Shown: positions 1 to 6,627 of the stretch, in pieces
How positions within the stretch are numbered: position 1 is the first letter of the stretch
Layout of the letters: every line of letters begins with the position of its first letter
Origin: an uncultured Thermoplasmata archaeon
GTDB taxonomy: Archaea > Thermoplasmatota > Thermoplasmata > Methanomassiliicoccales > Methanomethylophilaceae
Direction of reading: 5' to 3'
Assembly: GCA_946545675.1 (NCBI GenBank)
Contig: CAMNNR010000020.1
Span: forward strand, 1-13,703
DNA length: 13,703 nt
The notes under the pieces: generated by a model
What the model saw: the letters and a program-made list of their open reading frames with translations, nothing else
Databases searched by the model: none
Told to the model about the DNA's origin: nothing
Program-made: the position numbers and the translations under genes

Positions 1-1
1 G

Positions 2-301
2 GCGGACATGGGCAGTGCCAAGGCCATGTACAACATCGGGACTATGTACCGCGATGGTAATGGATTCGACCAGGATTACAGCAAATCCATGGAATGGTTC
101 AAGAAATCCGCCGCACTGGGATTCACCAAGGCCCAGTTCAGCATCGGCATGGCATACCACAAGGGCAAGGGCGTCAAGATCAACGAGTTCGAGGCCATGA
201 AATGGTTCAAGCTCGCTGCCGAGGGTGGACACAAGAAGGCCCAGATCATGGTCGGAGTCCTGAAGAAACAGATAAATGTGGTCACCATTGGACTCGAATG
301 A
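2..301 (+). CDS. Sel1-repeat (TPR-like) protein, 3' end only
   Basis: The reading frame is open to the left edge, so this is the C-terminal end (about 99 residues) of a longer protein. Two tandem Sel1-like repeats are visible. Each has the family pattern of an AxxxG/Y helix, a GxG turn, and a second helix ending in A-MxWFKxAA or S-MEWFKKSA (SMEWFKKSA, then AMKWFKLAAEGG). Sel1 repeats form alpha-solenoids that bind proteins, and the partner cannot be read from sequence. After the last repeat the protein ends with a short tail and a TGA stop. I see no signal peptide or catalytic motif in this part. The true start, the repeat number and any N-terminal domain lie outside the window. The family call is confident; the role is unknown. 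Confidence 0.85.
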   Translation, partial: ADMGSAKAMYNIGTMYRDGNGFDQDYSKSMEWFKKSAALGFTKAQFSIGMAYHKGKGVKINEFEAMKWFKLAAEGGHKKAQIMVGVLKKQINVVTIGLE

Positions 302-318
302 CCTTCTGTATGCATCGG

Positions 319-332
319 TTTTTTAAACTTAA
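319..332 (+). promoter_or_regulatory. TATA-like element for the PH-like gene (possibly also a T-rich terminator)
   Basis: The AT-rich stretch TTTTTTAAACTTAA is centred about 25 bases before the ATG at 350, which fits an archaeal TATA box and a leaderless transcript. No ribosome-binding site is seen before 350. The T6 run could also end transcription of the upstream Sel1 gene. The assignment is by position and composition only. Confidence 0.45.
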
Positions 333-349
333 GTTTCAATATCTGGGTC

Positions 350-691
350 ATGGGATTCTTCAAGAAGGACCTGAACATCGGAGACGATGCTGTTGCCATC
401 AACCACCGTCTTCTGAACCTCACCATCCCCTATTCTGAGATTGGGCACATCGACCTCGTGGATCTGCATTCATTCAACATCGGCCAGCTTGTGTCCGGTG
501 AGAAGGATGACAGGGTCATGGTGGGACAGTTTGTCAATTCCTCTTTCGGAAATTATCAGATGTACGTCCACCCTCAGGCGGGCAAGTGTATCATCGTCAC
601 CTACGGGGACGGAAAGACCCTCGTTTTCAACATGAAGAAGGACTCCGCCACCGAGAAGGCGGCAGCGAAGATCGGTGCTGTAGAAGAGTGA
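350..691 (+). CDS. Small PH-like-domain protein, function unknown
   Basis: This is a 113-residue soluble protein with no signal peptide or membrane segment. The order of elements is a short N-terminal strand region, IPYSEIGHIDLVD (about residues 26-37), a GQF segment (about 63-65), a YQMYVHP strand, and TYGDGKTLVFN followed by a C-terminal helix. This matches my memory of the bacterial PH-like family (bPH_5 type), in which an 'IPYSDI' strand is followed by a beta barrel and a capping helix. Such domains usually act as small binding or oligomerisation modules, and no ligand can be inferred here. The start at 350 is supported by an AT-rich box 25 bases upstream. The gene stands alone, 48 bases after the Sel1 gene, and faces the terminator of the opposing operon. 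The fold call is moderate; no function is assigned. Confidence 0.75.
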   Translation: MGFFKKDLNIGDDAVAINHRLLNLTIPYSEIGHIDLVDLHSFNIGQLVSGEKDDRVMVGQFVNSSFGNYQMYVHPQAGKCIIVTYGDGKTLVFNMKKDSATEKAAAKIGAVEE

Positions 692-692
692 A

Positions 693-697
693 TTTTT
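693..697 (+). terminator. Short T-tract after the PH-like gene
   Basis: A T5 run begins two bases after the TGA stop of the PH-like gene. It is flanked by a small GTGAA/TTCAC inverted repeat. Archaeal transcription often ends at simple T-tracts. This one is short, so support is weak. Confidence 0.3.
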
Positions 698-713
698 CAC
701 AGTGCCAGTAAAC

Positions 714-754
714 AAAAAAAGATAATTAATTAGGGGTGCGGTCTCCCGCACCCC
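714..754 (-). terminator. Hairpin plus T-tract ending the dnaG / LonB-like operon
   Basis: On the minus strand, 11 bases after the LonB-like stop, there is a perfect 9-bp stem (plus-strand arms GGGGTGCGG 733-741 and CCGCACCCC 746-754) with a 4-base loop. An AT-rich spacer follows, then seven consecutive T residues (complement of 714-720). The form resembles a bacterial intrinsic terminator, with the T-tract set about 12 bases back from the stem. It lies between convergent genes. On the plus strand the hairpin is not followed by a T-run, so the signal points to the minus-strand operon. Confidence 0.65.
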
Positions 755-765
755 GGTAAAGTTTC

Positions 766-2298
766 TCAGTTGTACATCGTGTCGTCGATGTGCTCGTTCT
801 GGAGATAGTAATCCGACTTCTGCTTCTGGGCATCGGATATGTCATGGGTCATACCTTTCTGGTACGATCCGTAACGCTCCTTGATCTGCTCCTCGACGGG
901 TTCGGACCTCTTCTTGGCGCGCCTCACCTGTTCGGCGGTGATGTATTTGGTCTTCTCCATGACGGCGATGTCTCCGGCGGCACGGATGAGTCCTCCGAGC
1001 TCCCTGAGCCTGAGGGTCAGGCAGTTGGCCTGTCCGTCGGCCTTGGCGCGCCTCCTTCCCTCGGCGATGATCTCCTCCACGGCCTCGATGGTGGCGTGGG
1101 GGATGTGGCCGTCCATGGCGATCTCCTGGGCCACGAACTGTGCGTACTTGGCGCGGTTGTGGCTGTTGTCGGGCATGGCGACATCCACCAGGACCTCGTA
1201 ACCGTTTCCGATGATCCTCGACCTGAGGGGGGAGAGGATGTTCTCCAGGTCCTGCATGTTGCAAGCCGCTACCAGGATGAAGTCGCAGGGTACGTTGTCC
1301 ACCTTGACGCTGGCACCGGAGGACTGGGGGTTCCTTCCGGTGATGGGGAACTTCTTGTCCTGCATGGCGGTGAGGATGTACCTCTGGAGCGAACCGAGAT
1401 GGGAGATCTCGTCGATGAAGAGGACTCCCTCGTGGGCCTCGTGGATGGCTCCGGGGATGACCCTCTGGTAGGCGGGGACTCCGATCTTGTCGTGTCCGCC
1501 GTAGGGGTCGTGCCTCACGTCTCCGAGGAGTTCGGTCTCGGAGGCACCGGTGGCCATGACGAAGGGGTTCCTGTCAAGCTTCACCAGGGTCTTGGTGGAG
1601 GACCTCTTGCTGAGCTTGTTCCTCTTCTCCAGGGCCTTGGTGTCGAGCATGCGGATCTTGTCGCCGGCACGCTCGAAGACCACGGTCTCCTGGGTGCCGT
1701 TGTCCTTCATACGGACGGTGTTGACCCTCTCCTTCCCGGCGGTCATACCTGCGGTCATGCCGGTGGACTGGAGGATGCCCATGATGTTGACCCCGAAGGG
1801 GTTGTTCTGGTTCCCTCCGTTGTCGAGCTTGCTCCTGCCGCACTGGGGGCAGTTGACGTCGTTGAAGCTGGAGATGGCACCGCATCCCCTGCACCTGTAA
1901 CCCAGGTGTTCGGAGATGTTCGGGGGCACCTTGTCGGGGTCGTAGAGGGTTCCGACGGAGTCGCTGTCAGCAGCTTCTTCGCTCCTTACCTCGGTTTCGC
2001 TGATGATGTTCAGGAAGGGCCTCTCGGGGTTCTCGGGGTTGTGTGCCACCCTAATCTCCTCGTGGGCCTTGGGGAGGTTCATAGAGATCGCACGGGCAAT
2101 CATCGACTTACCGGTTCCCGGGGGTCCGACCAAGAGGATGTTCCTGCGCTGGACCGCGGCGATCTTGGCGAGGCTGATGGCCTCCTCCTGTCCGAGGACC
2201 CTGTCGAGCGGGTCGGCGGGGATGGCCACCTGTCCGGTGTGTTTGAGGGCGGCCACGTCCTCCCACTCGTTCACTGTTGTCTTCTTGGGTGCTGCCAT
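766..2298 (-). CDS. LonB-like AAA+ ATPase with zinc ribbon and no protease domain
   Basis: This 510-residue protein is clearly related to the ATPase part of archaeal LonB. It has Walker A GPPGTGKS (58-65), the LonB-type GDVRHDP motif (259-265), Walker B VLFIDE (292-297), sensor-1 N347, the SPLRSRI arginine region (356-362) and the LTLRLRELGGLIRAAGD sensor-2 block. Two family features differ. Archaeal LonB normally has two membrane helices between Walker A and B; here that place holds a CxxC-x10-CxxC zinc ribbon (C136, C139, C150, C153) and no hydrophobic segment. The S16 peptidase domain with its Ser-Lys dyad, which should follow the EQQ-like EEQIKERYGSYQK linker, is absent; the protein stops about 35 residues later. 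It is therefore predicted to be a soluble AAA+ unfoldase or remodeller. It starts 10 bases after the dnaG stop, so it is translated from the dnaG transcript. A strong terminator follows. Confidence 0.88.
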   Translation of the reverse strand: MAAPKKTTVNEWEDVAALKHTGQVAIPADPLDRVLGQEEAISLAKIAAVQRRNILLVGPPGTGKSMIARAISMNLPKAHEEIRVAHNPENPERPFLNIISETEVRSEEAADSDSVGTLYDPDKVPPNISEHLGYRCRGCGAISSFNDVNCPQCGRSKLDNGGNQNNPFGVNIMGILQSTGMTAGMTAGKERVNTVRMKDNGTQETVVFERAGDKIRMLDTKALEKRNKLSKRSSTKTLVKLDRNPFVMATGASETELLGDVRHDPYGGHDKIGVPAYQRVIPGAIHEAHEGVLFIDEISHLGSLQRYILTAMQDKKFPITGRNPQSSGASVKVDNVPCDFILVAACNMQDLENILSPLRSRIIGNGYEVLVDVAMPDNSHNRAKYAQFVAQEIAMDGHIPHATIEAVEEIIAEGRRRAKADGQANCLTLRLRELGGLIRAAGDIAVMEKTKYITAEQVRRAKKRSEPVEEQIKERYGSYQKGMTHDISDAQKQKSDYYLQNEHIDDTMYN

Positions 2299-2308
2299 TT
2301 CATATCAC

Positions 2309-4168
2309 TCAAAGCAGGTCGGTTCTTGTCCACACGGTGAGGTCCGCGGGCAGTTTTGTGATCTTTCCCTTGGTCTTTCCGACGAGGGTCTTGATTCCCT
2401 TTCCGGATGCGATGTCCAGGATGTTCTGGGAGATGGCCCCGTCGAAGACGATGGCGTTGATGTTGTCGGCCTCGGTCTCCTTCAGGTAGTTGGCGAGGTT
2501 CTTGACTTCGACCTTGTCGATGCAGTTGCCCTCGGCGTCGATGAGTGCGGAGTTGTGGGTCCCGATGATGTCGGAGAGGACGACCTTCAGGGCTTCCTGC
2601 TCCTCGGTGAGGAACTTCTCTGCCTTGGCCTTCTTGCCGCGGGTGGTCCTCGTTGCCTTCTTGGGCTTCTCCTCTTCCTCCTCTGCGGGGGCTTCGGGCT
2701 CCTCGGCTTTGGGTTCCTCTGCTACGGGTTCTTCTGCAGCGGGCTCCTCGACGACGGGCTCATCTGCGACTTCTGCGGGTTCTTCGGTGACAGGCTCTTC
2801 GACGGCGGGTTCTTCCGCAGCGGGATCCTCGCTGATCTCGACTTCCTCCACGACGATCTGACCGTCCTCGGTCTCGGAGATCACGGATTCGGTGTCGGGG
2901 GTGACGTCAGCCATCTCCTCCTCGGATTCCTCGTCCTCGTACCTGTCGCGCCTGGATTCCCTCCTCCTTCTCTCGGACCTGTCCCTGCGGGGTTCGTCCT
3001 CAGCGTCCTCTTCCGCGTTCCTGCGGGTGTGGCGCTCGTGGCGTCCCCTGGTGGTGCGTTCCTCGGAGGGTTCCTCGTCATCCTCCTCTGCGCTGCGGCG
3101 GACATGGCGGTCGCGGCGTCCGTGTCCGAACCTGCCCTCTTCCTCTGCCATCTCCTCCGCGTTCCTGCGGGTGTGGCGGTCGCGGCGGCTCCTGCCGAAG
3201 CGGTCGTCCTCCTCGTCGTTGGCCCTCTTGATCCTGAAGCGGGGTTCCTCCTCGGGCTCGTCGCGTACTGCCCTGCGGGGGGTCTCCCTCATGTCCGCCT
3301 CGGCATCCTCGGAGAGTTCCTTTTCCTCGAAGGAGAGCTTGTTCATCTCCATGTACTGGTCGCCGGGGATCTTGTTACGGAGGCACTTGACGAGCTGCTT
3401 GGCGGAGAGCTCCTCGACCTCCTGCGAACGGGGTGCGCGTGCGACGTAATCGATCTCAGCGGTCTGGAAGAGTTCCCTGAGGATGAGCTCTCCTCCCCTG
3501 TCTCCGTCGACGAAGGCGGTACATACCCTCTCCCTGGAGAGGTCCTGGACGGACTTGGGGATGTTGGTTCCCTCCACCGCAACGGCGTTCTTGATGCCTG
3601 CGCGGAGGAGGTTGAGGACGTCGGACCTGCCCTCGACGATGATGATGGCCTCGGAGGACTTCACGGTGGGTCCTGCGGGGAGGCGTTCCTTTCCGTAGGT
3701 GGTGATCTCCTCGACCTGCAGGGACTCCCTGATGTTCTGCGTCAGGTTGGAACCGCTGCCCTTGGCCTGCTCCATGAGGACTCCGAGGAGTTCCTTCGCA
3801 CGCTCGGCGATCTGCTCCCTCTTGGTGACACGTATGTCCTCGATGCCGATGACCTTGATCGATGCCTTGCAGGGGCCGACGCGGTCGATGGTCTCGAGGG
3901 TCGCGGAGATGATTGCAGTCTCCACCTGGTCGAGGGAAGAAGACATGTAGATGATACCCTCGGATTTTCCGCCTTTGGAGACGATCTCGACTTCGACCCT
4001 GCCGATCCTTCCGGACTTCTGGAGGTCCCTCAGGTCGAGGTTGTCGCCGAGGAGGCCTTCGGTCTGTCCGAAGATGGCTCCCACGACGTCGGGTTTGTCG
4101 ACGATTCCGTCTGCGTTGATCTTCGCTTTTACTTGGTATTTGATTGAACTTGGATCTGCTATGCTCAT
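2309..4168 (-). CDS. dnaG: Archaeal DnaG-type primase / exosome-associated protein
   Basis: This is a 619-residue DnaG homologue of the archaeal type. The N-terminal region (about 8-165) carries KPDVVGAIFGQTEGLLGD. The TOPRIM domain (about 172-265) has the catalytic glutamate in VEGRSDV (E179) and the metal-binding DGDRGG (D221, D223). A conserved C-terminal domain (about 517-619) ends in VWTRTDLL. Archaeal DnaG is known as a TOPRIM primase-like protein and as a subunit of the archaeal RNA exosome. I chose the ATG at 4168 because the family begins just before KYxxKAKI; an in-frame ATG at 4240 would add 24 residues that do not match. A GGAG sits 10 bases upstream of 4168. Oddly, residues about 283-515 form a long acidic/arginine-rich linker with internal repeats, making the protein about 200 residues longer than most archaeal DnaG. 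The LonB-like gene follows 10 bases downstream. Confidence 0.96.
   Translation of the reverse strand: MSIADPSSIKYQVKAKINADGIVDKPDVVGAIFGQTEGLLGDNLDLRDLQKSGRIGRVEVEIVSKGGKSEGIIYMSSSLDQVETAIISATLETIDRVGPCKASIKVIGIEDIRVTKREQIAERAKELLGVLMEQAKGSGSNLTQNIRESLQVEEITTYGKERLPAGPTVKSSEAIIIVEGRSDVLNLLRAGIKNAVAVEGTNIPKSVQDLSRERVCTAFVDGDRGGELILRELFQTAEIDYVARAPRSQEVEELSAKQLVKCLRNKIPGDQYMEMNKLSFEEKELSEDAEADMRETPRRAVRDEPEEEPRFRIKRANDEEDDRFGRSRRDRHTRRNAEEMAEEEGRFGHGRRDRHVRRSAEEDDEEPSEERTTRGRHERHTRRNAEEDAEDEPRRDRSERRRRESRRDRYEDEESEEEMADVTPDTESVISETEDGQIVVEEVEISEDPAAEEPAVEEPVTEEPAEVADEPVVEEPAAEEPVAEEPKAEEPEAPAEEEEEKPKKATRTTRGKKAKAEKFLTEEQEALKVVLSDIIGTHNSALIDAEGNCIDKVEVKNLANYLKETEADNINAIVFDGAISQNILDIASGKGIKTLVGKTKGKITKLPADLTVWTRTDLL
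2669..2824 (-). repeat. EEP-repeat tract coding for the acidic DnaG linker
   Basis: Residues about 449-500 of DnaG are built from degenerate repeats of 5-8 residues with the core EEP (AEEPAVEEPVTEEP and similar), ending in a run of glutamates. This is low-complexity, probably disordered, acidic sequence. The repeats are imperfect at DNA level because codons differ between units, which suggests drift after expansion. Confidence 0.75.
3008..3178 (-). repeat. Three RHTRRNAEE-type repeats in the DnaG linker
   Basis: DnaG residues 331-339 (RHTRRNAEE), 354-362 (RHVRRSAEE) and 379-387 (RHTRRNAEE) are three copies of one nonapeptide, spaced 23 and 25 residues apart and each followed by acidic residues. 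The first and third copies are identical in protein. The basic-then-acidic pattern suggests a repeated nucleic-acid or protein contact, which is an inference. Confidence 0.75.
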
Positions 4169-4260
4169 TGTGAAACCGCTCCGGGTTTTTGTCCGGGGAA
4201 AAATCTCTACGGTTTCCTGTTCGGCAGTACTAGGTCGCACTGCAATTGCTGTCCCTCACC

Positions 4261-4277
4261 CAGTATAGCCCATACTG
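4261..4277. repeat. Inverted repeat CAGTAT-5-ATACTG upstream of dnaG
   Basis: A perfect 6-bp inverted repeat with a 5-base spacer lies about 95-110 bases upstream of the dnaG start. It overlaps GCTATACT on the minus strand, which could itself be a weak TATA box. It could be an operator or an RNA hairpin; the match is short and may be chance. Confidence 0.25.
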
Positions 4278-4292
4278 TCGGGGCATCCCATT

Positions 4293-4415
4293 TTATCGAC
4301 TGTTTTTCTGCCGCAGTGTCCTCATCGGATTGTCGGCGATGATGGTGCGGGAGCCACGCTCGACCGCGCCGGTGATAGTGAATGTGAACAGGAAGGTCCT
4401 CAGAACCTTTCCCAC
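4293..4415 (-). CDS. Possible small basic protein (40 residues) upstream of dnaG
   Basis: A GTG-initiated frame of 40 codons ends in TAA at 4293. Codon use matches the neighbouring genes: third positions are mostly G or C, with AGG, ACC, TTC, ATC, GCC and GAC codons, whereas the longer overlapping frames here look atypical. The peptide has a hydrophobic stretch (FLFTFTITG) followed by a basic part (VERGSRTIIADNP, then MRTLRQKNSR). I do not recognise it. A TATA box centred at about 4436 is 21-22 bases upstream of the GTG, a little close for leaderless initiation. It is the only frame here ending in TAA; all confident genes use TGA. It could be a real small protein, the remnant of a gene, or a chance frame. 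Confidence 0.35.
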   Translation of the reverse strand: MGKVLRTFLFTFTITGAVERGSRTIIADNPMRTLRQKNSR

Positions 4416-4432
4416 GCGTCCGCATCGAATTA

Positions 4433-4440
4433 CTATATAA
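4433..4440 (-). promoter_or_regulatory. TATA box, probable promoter of the dnaG operon
   Basis: The minus strand reads TTATATAG here, with a second TATA-like TTTTTATAG about 30 bases further upstream (4473-4465). Either would start a transcript running through the small ORF into dnaG and the LonB-like gene. A weak alternative TATA, GCTATACT, lies at about 4264-4271. I cannot tell which is used. Confidence 0.5.
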
Positions 4441-4465
4441 TAAGCATATCGCCACCTGCCCTTCT

Positions 4466-4473
4466 ATAAAAAG
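4466..4473 (-). terminator. T-tract downstream of the YhaN-like gene
   Basis: On the minus strand, CTTTTTAT follows the YhaN-like stop by about 25 bases. A T5 run can end archaeal transcription, but no stem precedes it and the same bases may act as a TATA box for the next unit. Confidence 0.3.
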
Positions 4474-4497
4474 ACAGATGGCTTGGAAAACGTTTAT

Positions 4498-6627
4498 TCA
4501 GTGATGGTCTGGACAGGGGATTCGGACGTTCTGAACCCTCGCACCCGCCTGTTCCATCAGGTCGCGGGTCTCGCGGTCGCAGGTGAAGTAGAGCACTTGG
4601 ATATCCTCGGAGAGGAGGGACAATGCTTTGCACGCCCCCTCCTTCCTACCGCTGTCGGATGTCAGCAGGATGTCGTCGAGGATCACCGGGGGTTTCTCCT
4701 TCGAGAGGCTGAGGGAGACCGCCATCTTGAGGGACAGTTTCACCTGGTCCTCGAGTCCGCTGCTCCATTCCTTCTCGGTCTTCACCTCTCCCGTCTCCGC
4801 ATCCACGATCCCGATGGAGGTGGAGCGGGGGTCGGTGTCCATGCGGTACCTTCCGCCGGTCATGGCATCGAGGAAACTGTCGGCACGGGTGAGGACATCG
4901 GGGCGGTGCTCTCCGTACGCTTTCTCGGTGGCCTTGTCGAGTATGATCTTCTCCAGCATCAGCCGGGCCCAGTCGAGGCAGGCGTTGTACACCTCGGTGG
5001 ATGCATCGGATGCCGCGGTGATGGCCTCTTCCGTGGTGGTGTCCTCGGAGATGTCCTTCAGGGCCTGATCGACGGCTGCCAGCTCCCTCTGCACCTCATC
5101 CTTCTCGACGGTGGCGGTGGTGTAATCGGAATCCGCGGTCTCCTTGTCGACCTCCACGGTCTCCACGTTCTCCACTGTCTTCCTGAGTGCTTCCAGCTGG
5201 GCCCTGACCTCGGCGAGTTTCGCGACGTCTCTCACCGCCTGGTTGTACCTCTCCTTCCCGCCGAAACCGTCGTAGAACGCGGAGAGCTTCTCGCCTGCGT
5301 TGTCCGCCTTCTCCTTTGCCTCCTCGTAATCCTCGTGGAGCTCTGCCACGGCTTTCAGTGCTTCGAGGTTGTCCATCATGGTGTTGACCGCATTGACGGG
5401 GTCGGAGACCGGGACGTTCAGTTCCTTCGAAAGTTCCCTCACCCGGTTCTCGAAGTATTTCACCATGTCGTCATCGGAGCCGGTATGCACCTGTGCGGGG
5501 GCTTCGTATTGTCTGCGGCGGAGACCCATCAACGAGACCAGGATGCCGCCTACAGCGGCACCGATTCCCACATAAAGGTTCACCAGCGCAGCTATGGCCA
5601 GTCCGGCCACAGCGACCAGTCCTCCGACGATCAGTACCGTCGGGAAGTTTCCTGCGGGTTCGGGACGGGCCGTGCGGGCAGGCTGTCCGCCCTGCCTCTT
5701 CCTCCTCTCGTACTCGAAGATGCTGCCGCTGAGGGAGCGGATCTCCCTCTCCCTCGTAGAATAAGCTTCGGCGGGGCAGTCCCTGACCTTTATGCGGGCC
5801 CTGTCGTACTTGCCCTCCTTCTCCTCCGCTGTCTCCTTGAGCCTCTTGCAATCCTCGGTAAGGGTCTTCACGCGCACGGTGTCGGTGTCTTCCGCATAGG
5901 CCAGCTTCGCCTCCAATGCTTCGAGGTCCGCAATCTGCTGTTTGGTCCCCGAGTGGGCATCGGCACGTTCGGAGGCCCTGCGGACGTTATCCGCGGCCTC
6001 CACCTTCCTCTCGGAGTCCGCCAGGAGTCTTACGAGACGGTCCCTTTTCCTGACCAGTTCTGCATACTGCGAATCCCCCGACTCCCTGTTGCTGAGTTCC
6101 TTCACGCGTCTTCCCGCGGCGTGTTCTGCGGCCATGAGCTGTGCGATCCTGCAGCGGTCGGAACGCCTCCCGTCGGGGAGGAGCGCGGTACGCTGACTGT
6201 CTATCGCCTCATACGCCCCGGGGAGGTCGGCGCCTCCGGGGATGGTCAGGAAACGGTTCCTGATCTCCCCCTTCTCTATGCCTCTCACGTCACGCAGTTC
6301 CTTGGGCTGCATGGAGTAGATCGAGACGTATTCCTTGTCGTCGATGCCACATATCTGCGGTGCGGTACTGGAGCTCTTCTTCCCGTCGCGCTCGAAGGTG
6401 AGGATGCTCCCGTCCTCCAGTTCCACCTCCAGCGAACCGGAGTCCCCCGCTTTCTGGGTGGGGTAGGTGAGTCCGGCCTTTGGGAACAGGGTCATGGTGA
6501 TGAACGACCTCAGCGTGGATTTACCCGCTTCGTTGGGGCCGTAGAATACGTTGAGCCCCGGTTCGAGTTCGAAGGTGCGGTCCTTCATCTTCCCGTAGGA
6601 CTCGACCCTCGTCTTCCTTATCTTCAT
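4498..6627 (-). CDS. YhaN/Rad50-like ABC-SMC ATPase with central membrane hairpin
   Basis: This 709-residue protein is the ATPase partner of the adjacent nuclease. The N-terminus has KIRKTRVESYGKMKD, then Walker A GPNEAGKST (30-38), typical of the AAA_27/YhaN group. Two coiled-coil arms follow (about 160-310 and 385-570). Between them, where Rad50 carries its CxxC zinc hook, are two hydrophobic segments (about 329-349 and 351-369) with an arginine stretch after them; no CxxC is seen. The C-terminal half-site has the signature SSGLEDQVKLSLKMA (622-636) and Walker B/D-loop VILDDILLTSD (648-658). Its ATG overlaps the stop of the upstream nuclease gene by 4 bases (ATGA), and a GGAGG lies 7 bases upstream. 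Bacterial YhaN is usually larger (about 960 residues as I recall). I infer a membrane-anchored DNA-end-processing complex. Confidence 0.85.
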   Translation of the reverse strand: MKIRKTRVESYGKMKDRTFELEPGLNVFYGPNEAGKSTLRSFITMTLFPKAGLTYPTQKAGDSGSLEVELEDGSILTFERDGKKSSSTAPQICGIDDKEYVSIYSMQPKELRDVRGIEKGEIRNRFLTIPGGADLPGAYEAIDSQRTALLPDGRRSDRCRIAQLMAAEHAAGRRVKELSNRESGDSQYAELVRKRDRLVRLLADSERKVEAADNVRRASERADAHSGTKQQIADLEALEAKLAYAEDTDTVRVKTLTEDCKRLKETAEEKEGKYDRARIKVRDCPAEAYSTREREIRSLSGSIFEYERRKRQGGQPARTARPEPAGNFPTVLIVGGLVAVAGLAIAALVNLYVGIGAAVGGILVSLMGLRRRQYEAPAQVHTGSDDDMVKYFENRVRELSKELNVPVSDPVNAVNTMMDNLEALKAVAELHEDYEEAKEKADNAGEKLSAFYDGFGGKERYNQAVRDVAKLAEVRAQLEALRKTVENVETVEVDKETADSDYTTATVEKDEVQRELAAVDQALKDISEDTTTEEAITAASDASTEVYNACLDWARLMLEKIILDKATEKAYGEHRPDVLTRADSFLDAMTGGRYRMDTDPRSTSIGIVDAETGEVKTEKEWSSGLEDQVKLSLKMAVSLSLSKEKPPVILDDILLTSDSGRKEGACKALSLLSEDIQVLYFTCDRETRDLMEQAGARVQNVRIPCPDHH

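Larger units (their letters stand above)
4169..4497 (-). other. 329-base region between dnaG and the YhaN-like gene: leader / promoter DNA
   Basis: No recognised gene lies here. On the minus strand it holds, in order: a T5 tract after the YhaN-like stop, two TATA-like elements (about 4465-4473 and 4433-4440), a possible 40-residue ORF (4415 to 4293), and about 124 bases before dnaG with a short inverted repeat (4261-4277). On the minus strand near 4412-4391, GGAAAGGTTC and GGACCTTCC can pair as a roughly 9-bp hairpin. I looked for a tRNA, SRP RNA and RNase P RNA and saw no T-loop or conserved core of these. A structured 5' leader of dnaG remains possible. Confidence 0.5.

Noticed and set aside
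2669..3190. Tandem DNA repeats or a CRISPR-like array within dnaG
   Set aside because: The repeats are coding, imperfect, in frame with dnaG and without regular spacers; they encode a low-complexity linker.
2003..4147. Long plus-strand open frame (714 codons) opposite dnaG, and a 516-codon frame at 790-2340 opposite the LonB-like gene
   Set aside because: They lie exactly antisense to genes with clear motifs. The predicted proteins are rich in Gly/Val/Leu/Asp repeats with no domain, as expected from the complement of GC-rich codons.
4169..4240. dnaG start at 4240
   Set aside because: The added 24 residues do not fit archaeal DnaG, which begins shortly before KYxxKAKI. The ATG at 4168 has a GGAG upstream.
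4169..4440. tRNA, SRP RNA or RNase P RNA in the largest gap
   Set aside because: I found no GGTTCGAAT-type T-loop, no SRP helix-8 core and no conserved RNase P segments on either strand.
4207..4455. 82-codon minus-strand frame in the dnaG upstream region
   Set aside because: Its residues (many His, Arg, Gln) look like an out-of-frame reading. The 40-codon frame in the next phase has the host-like codon pattern instead.
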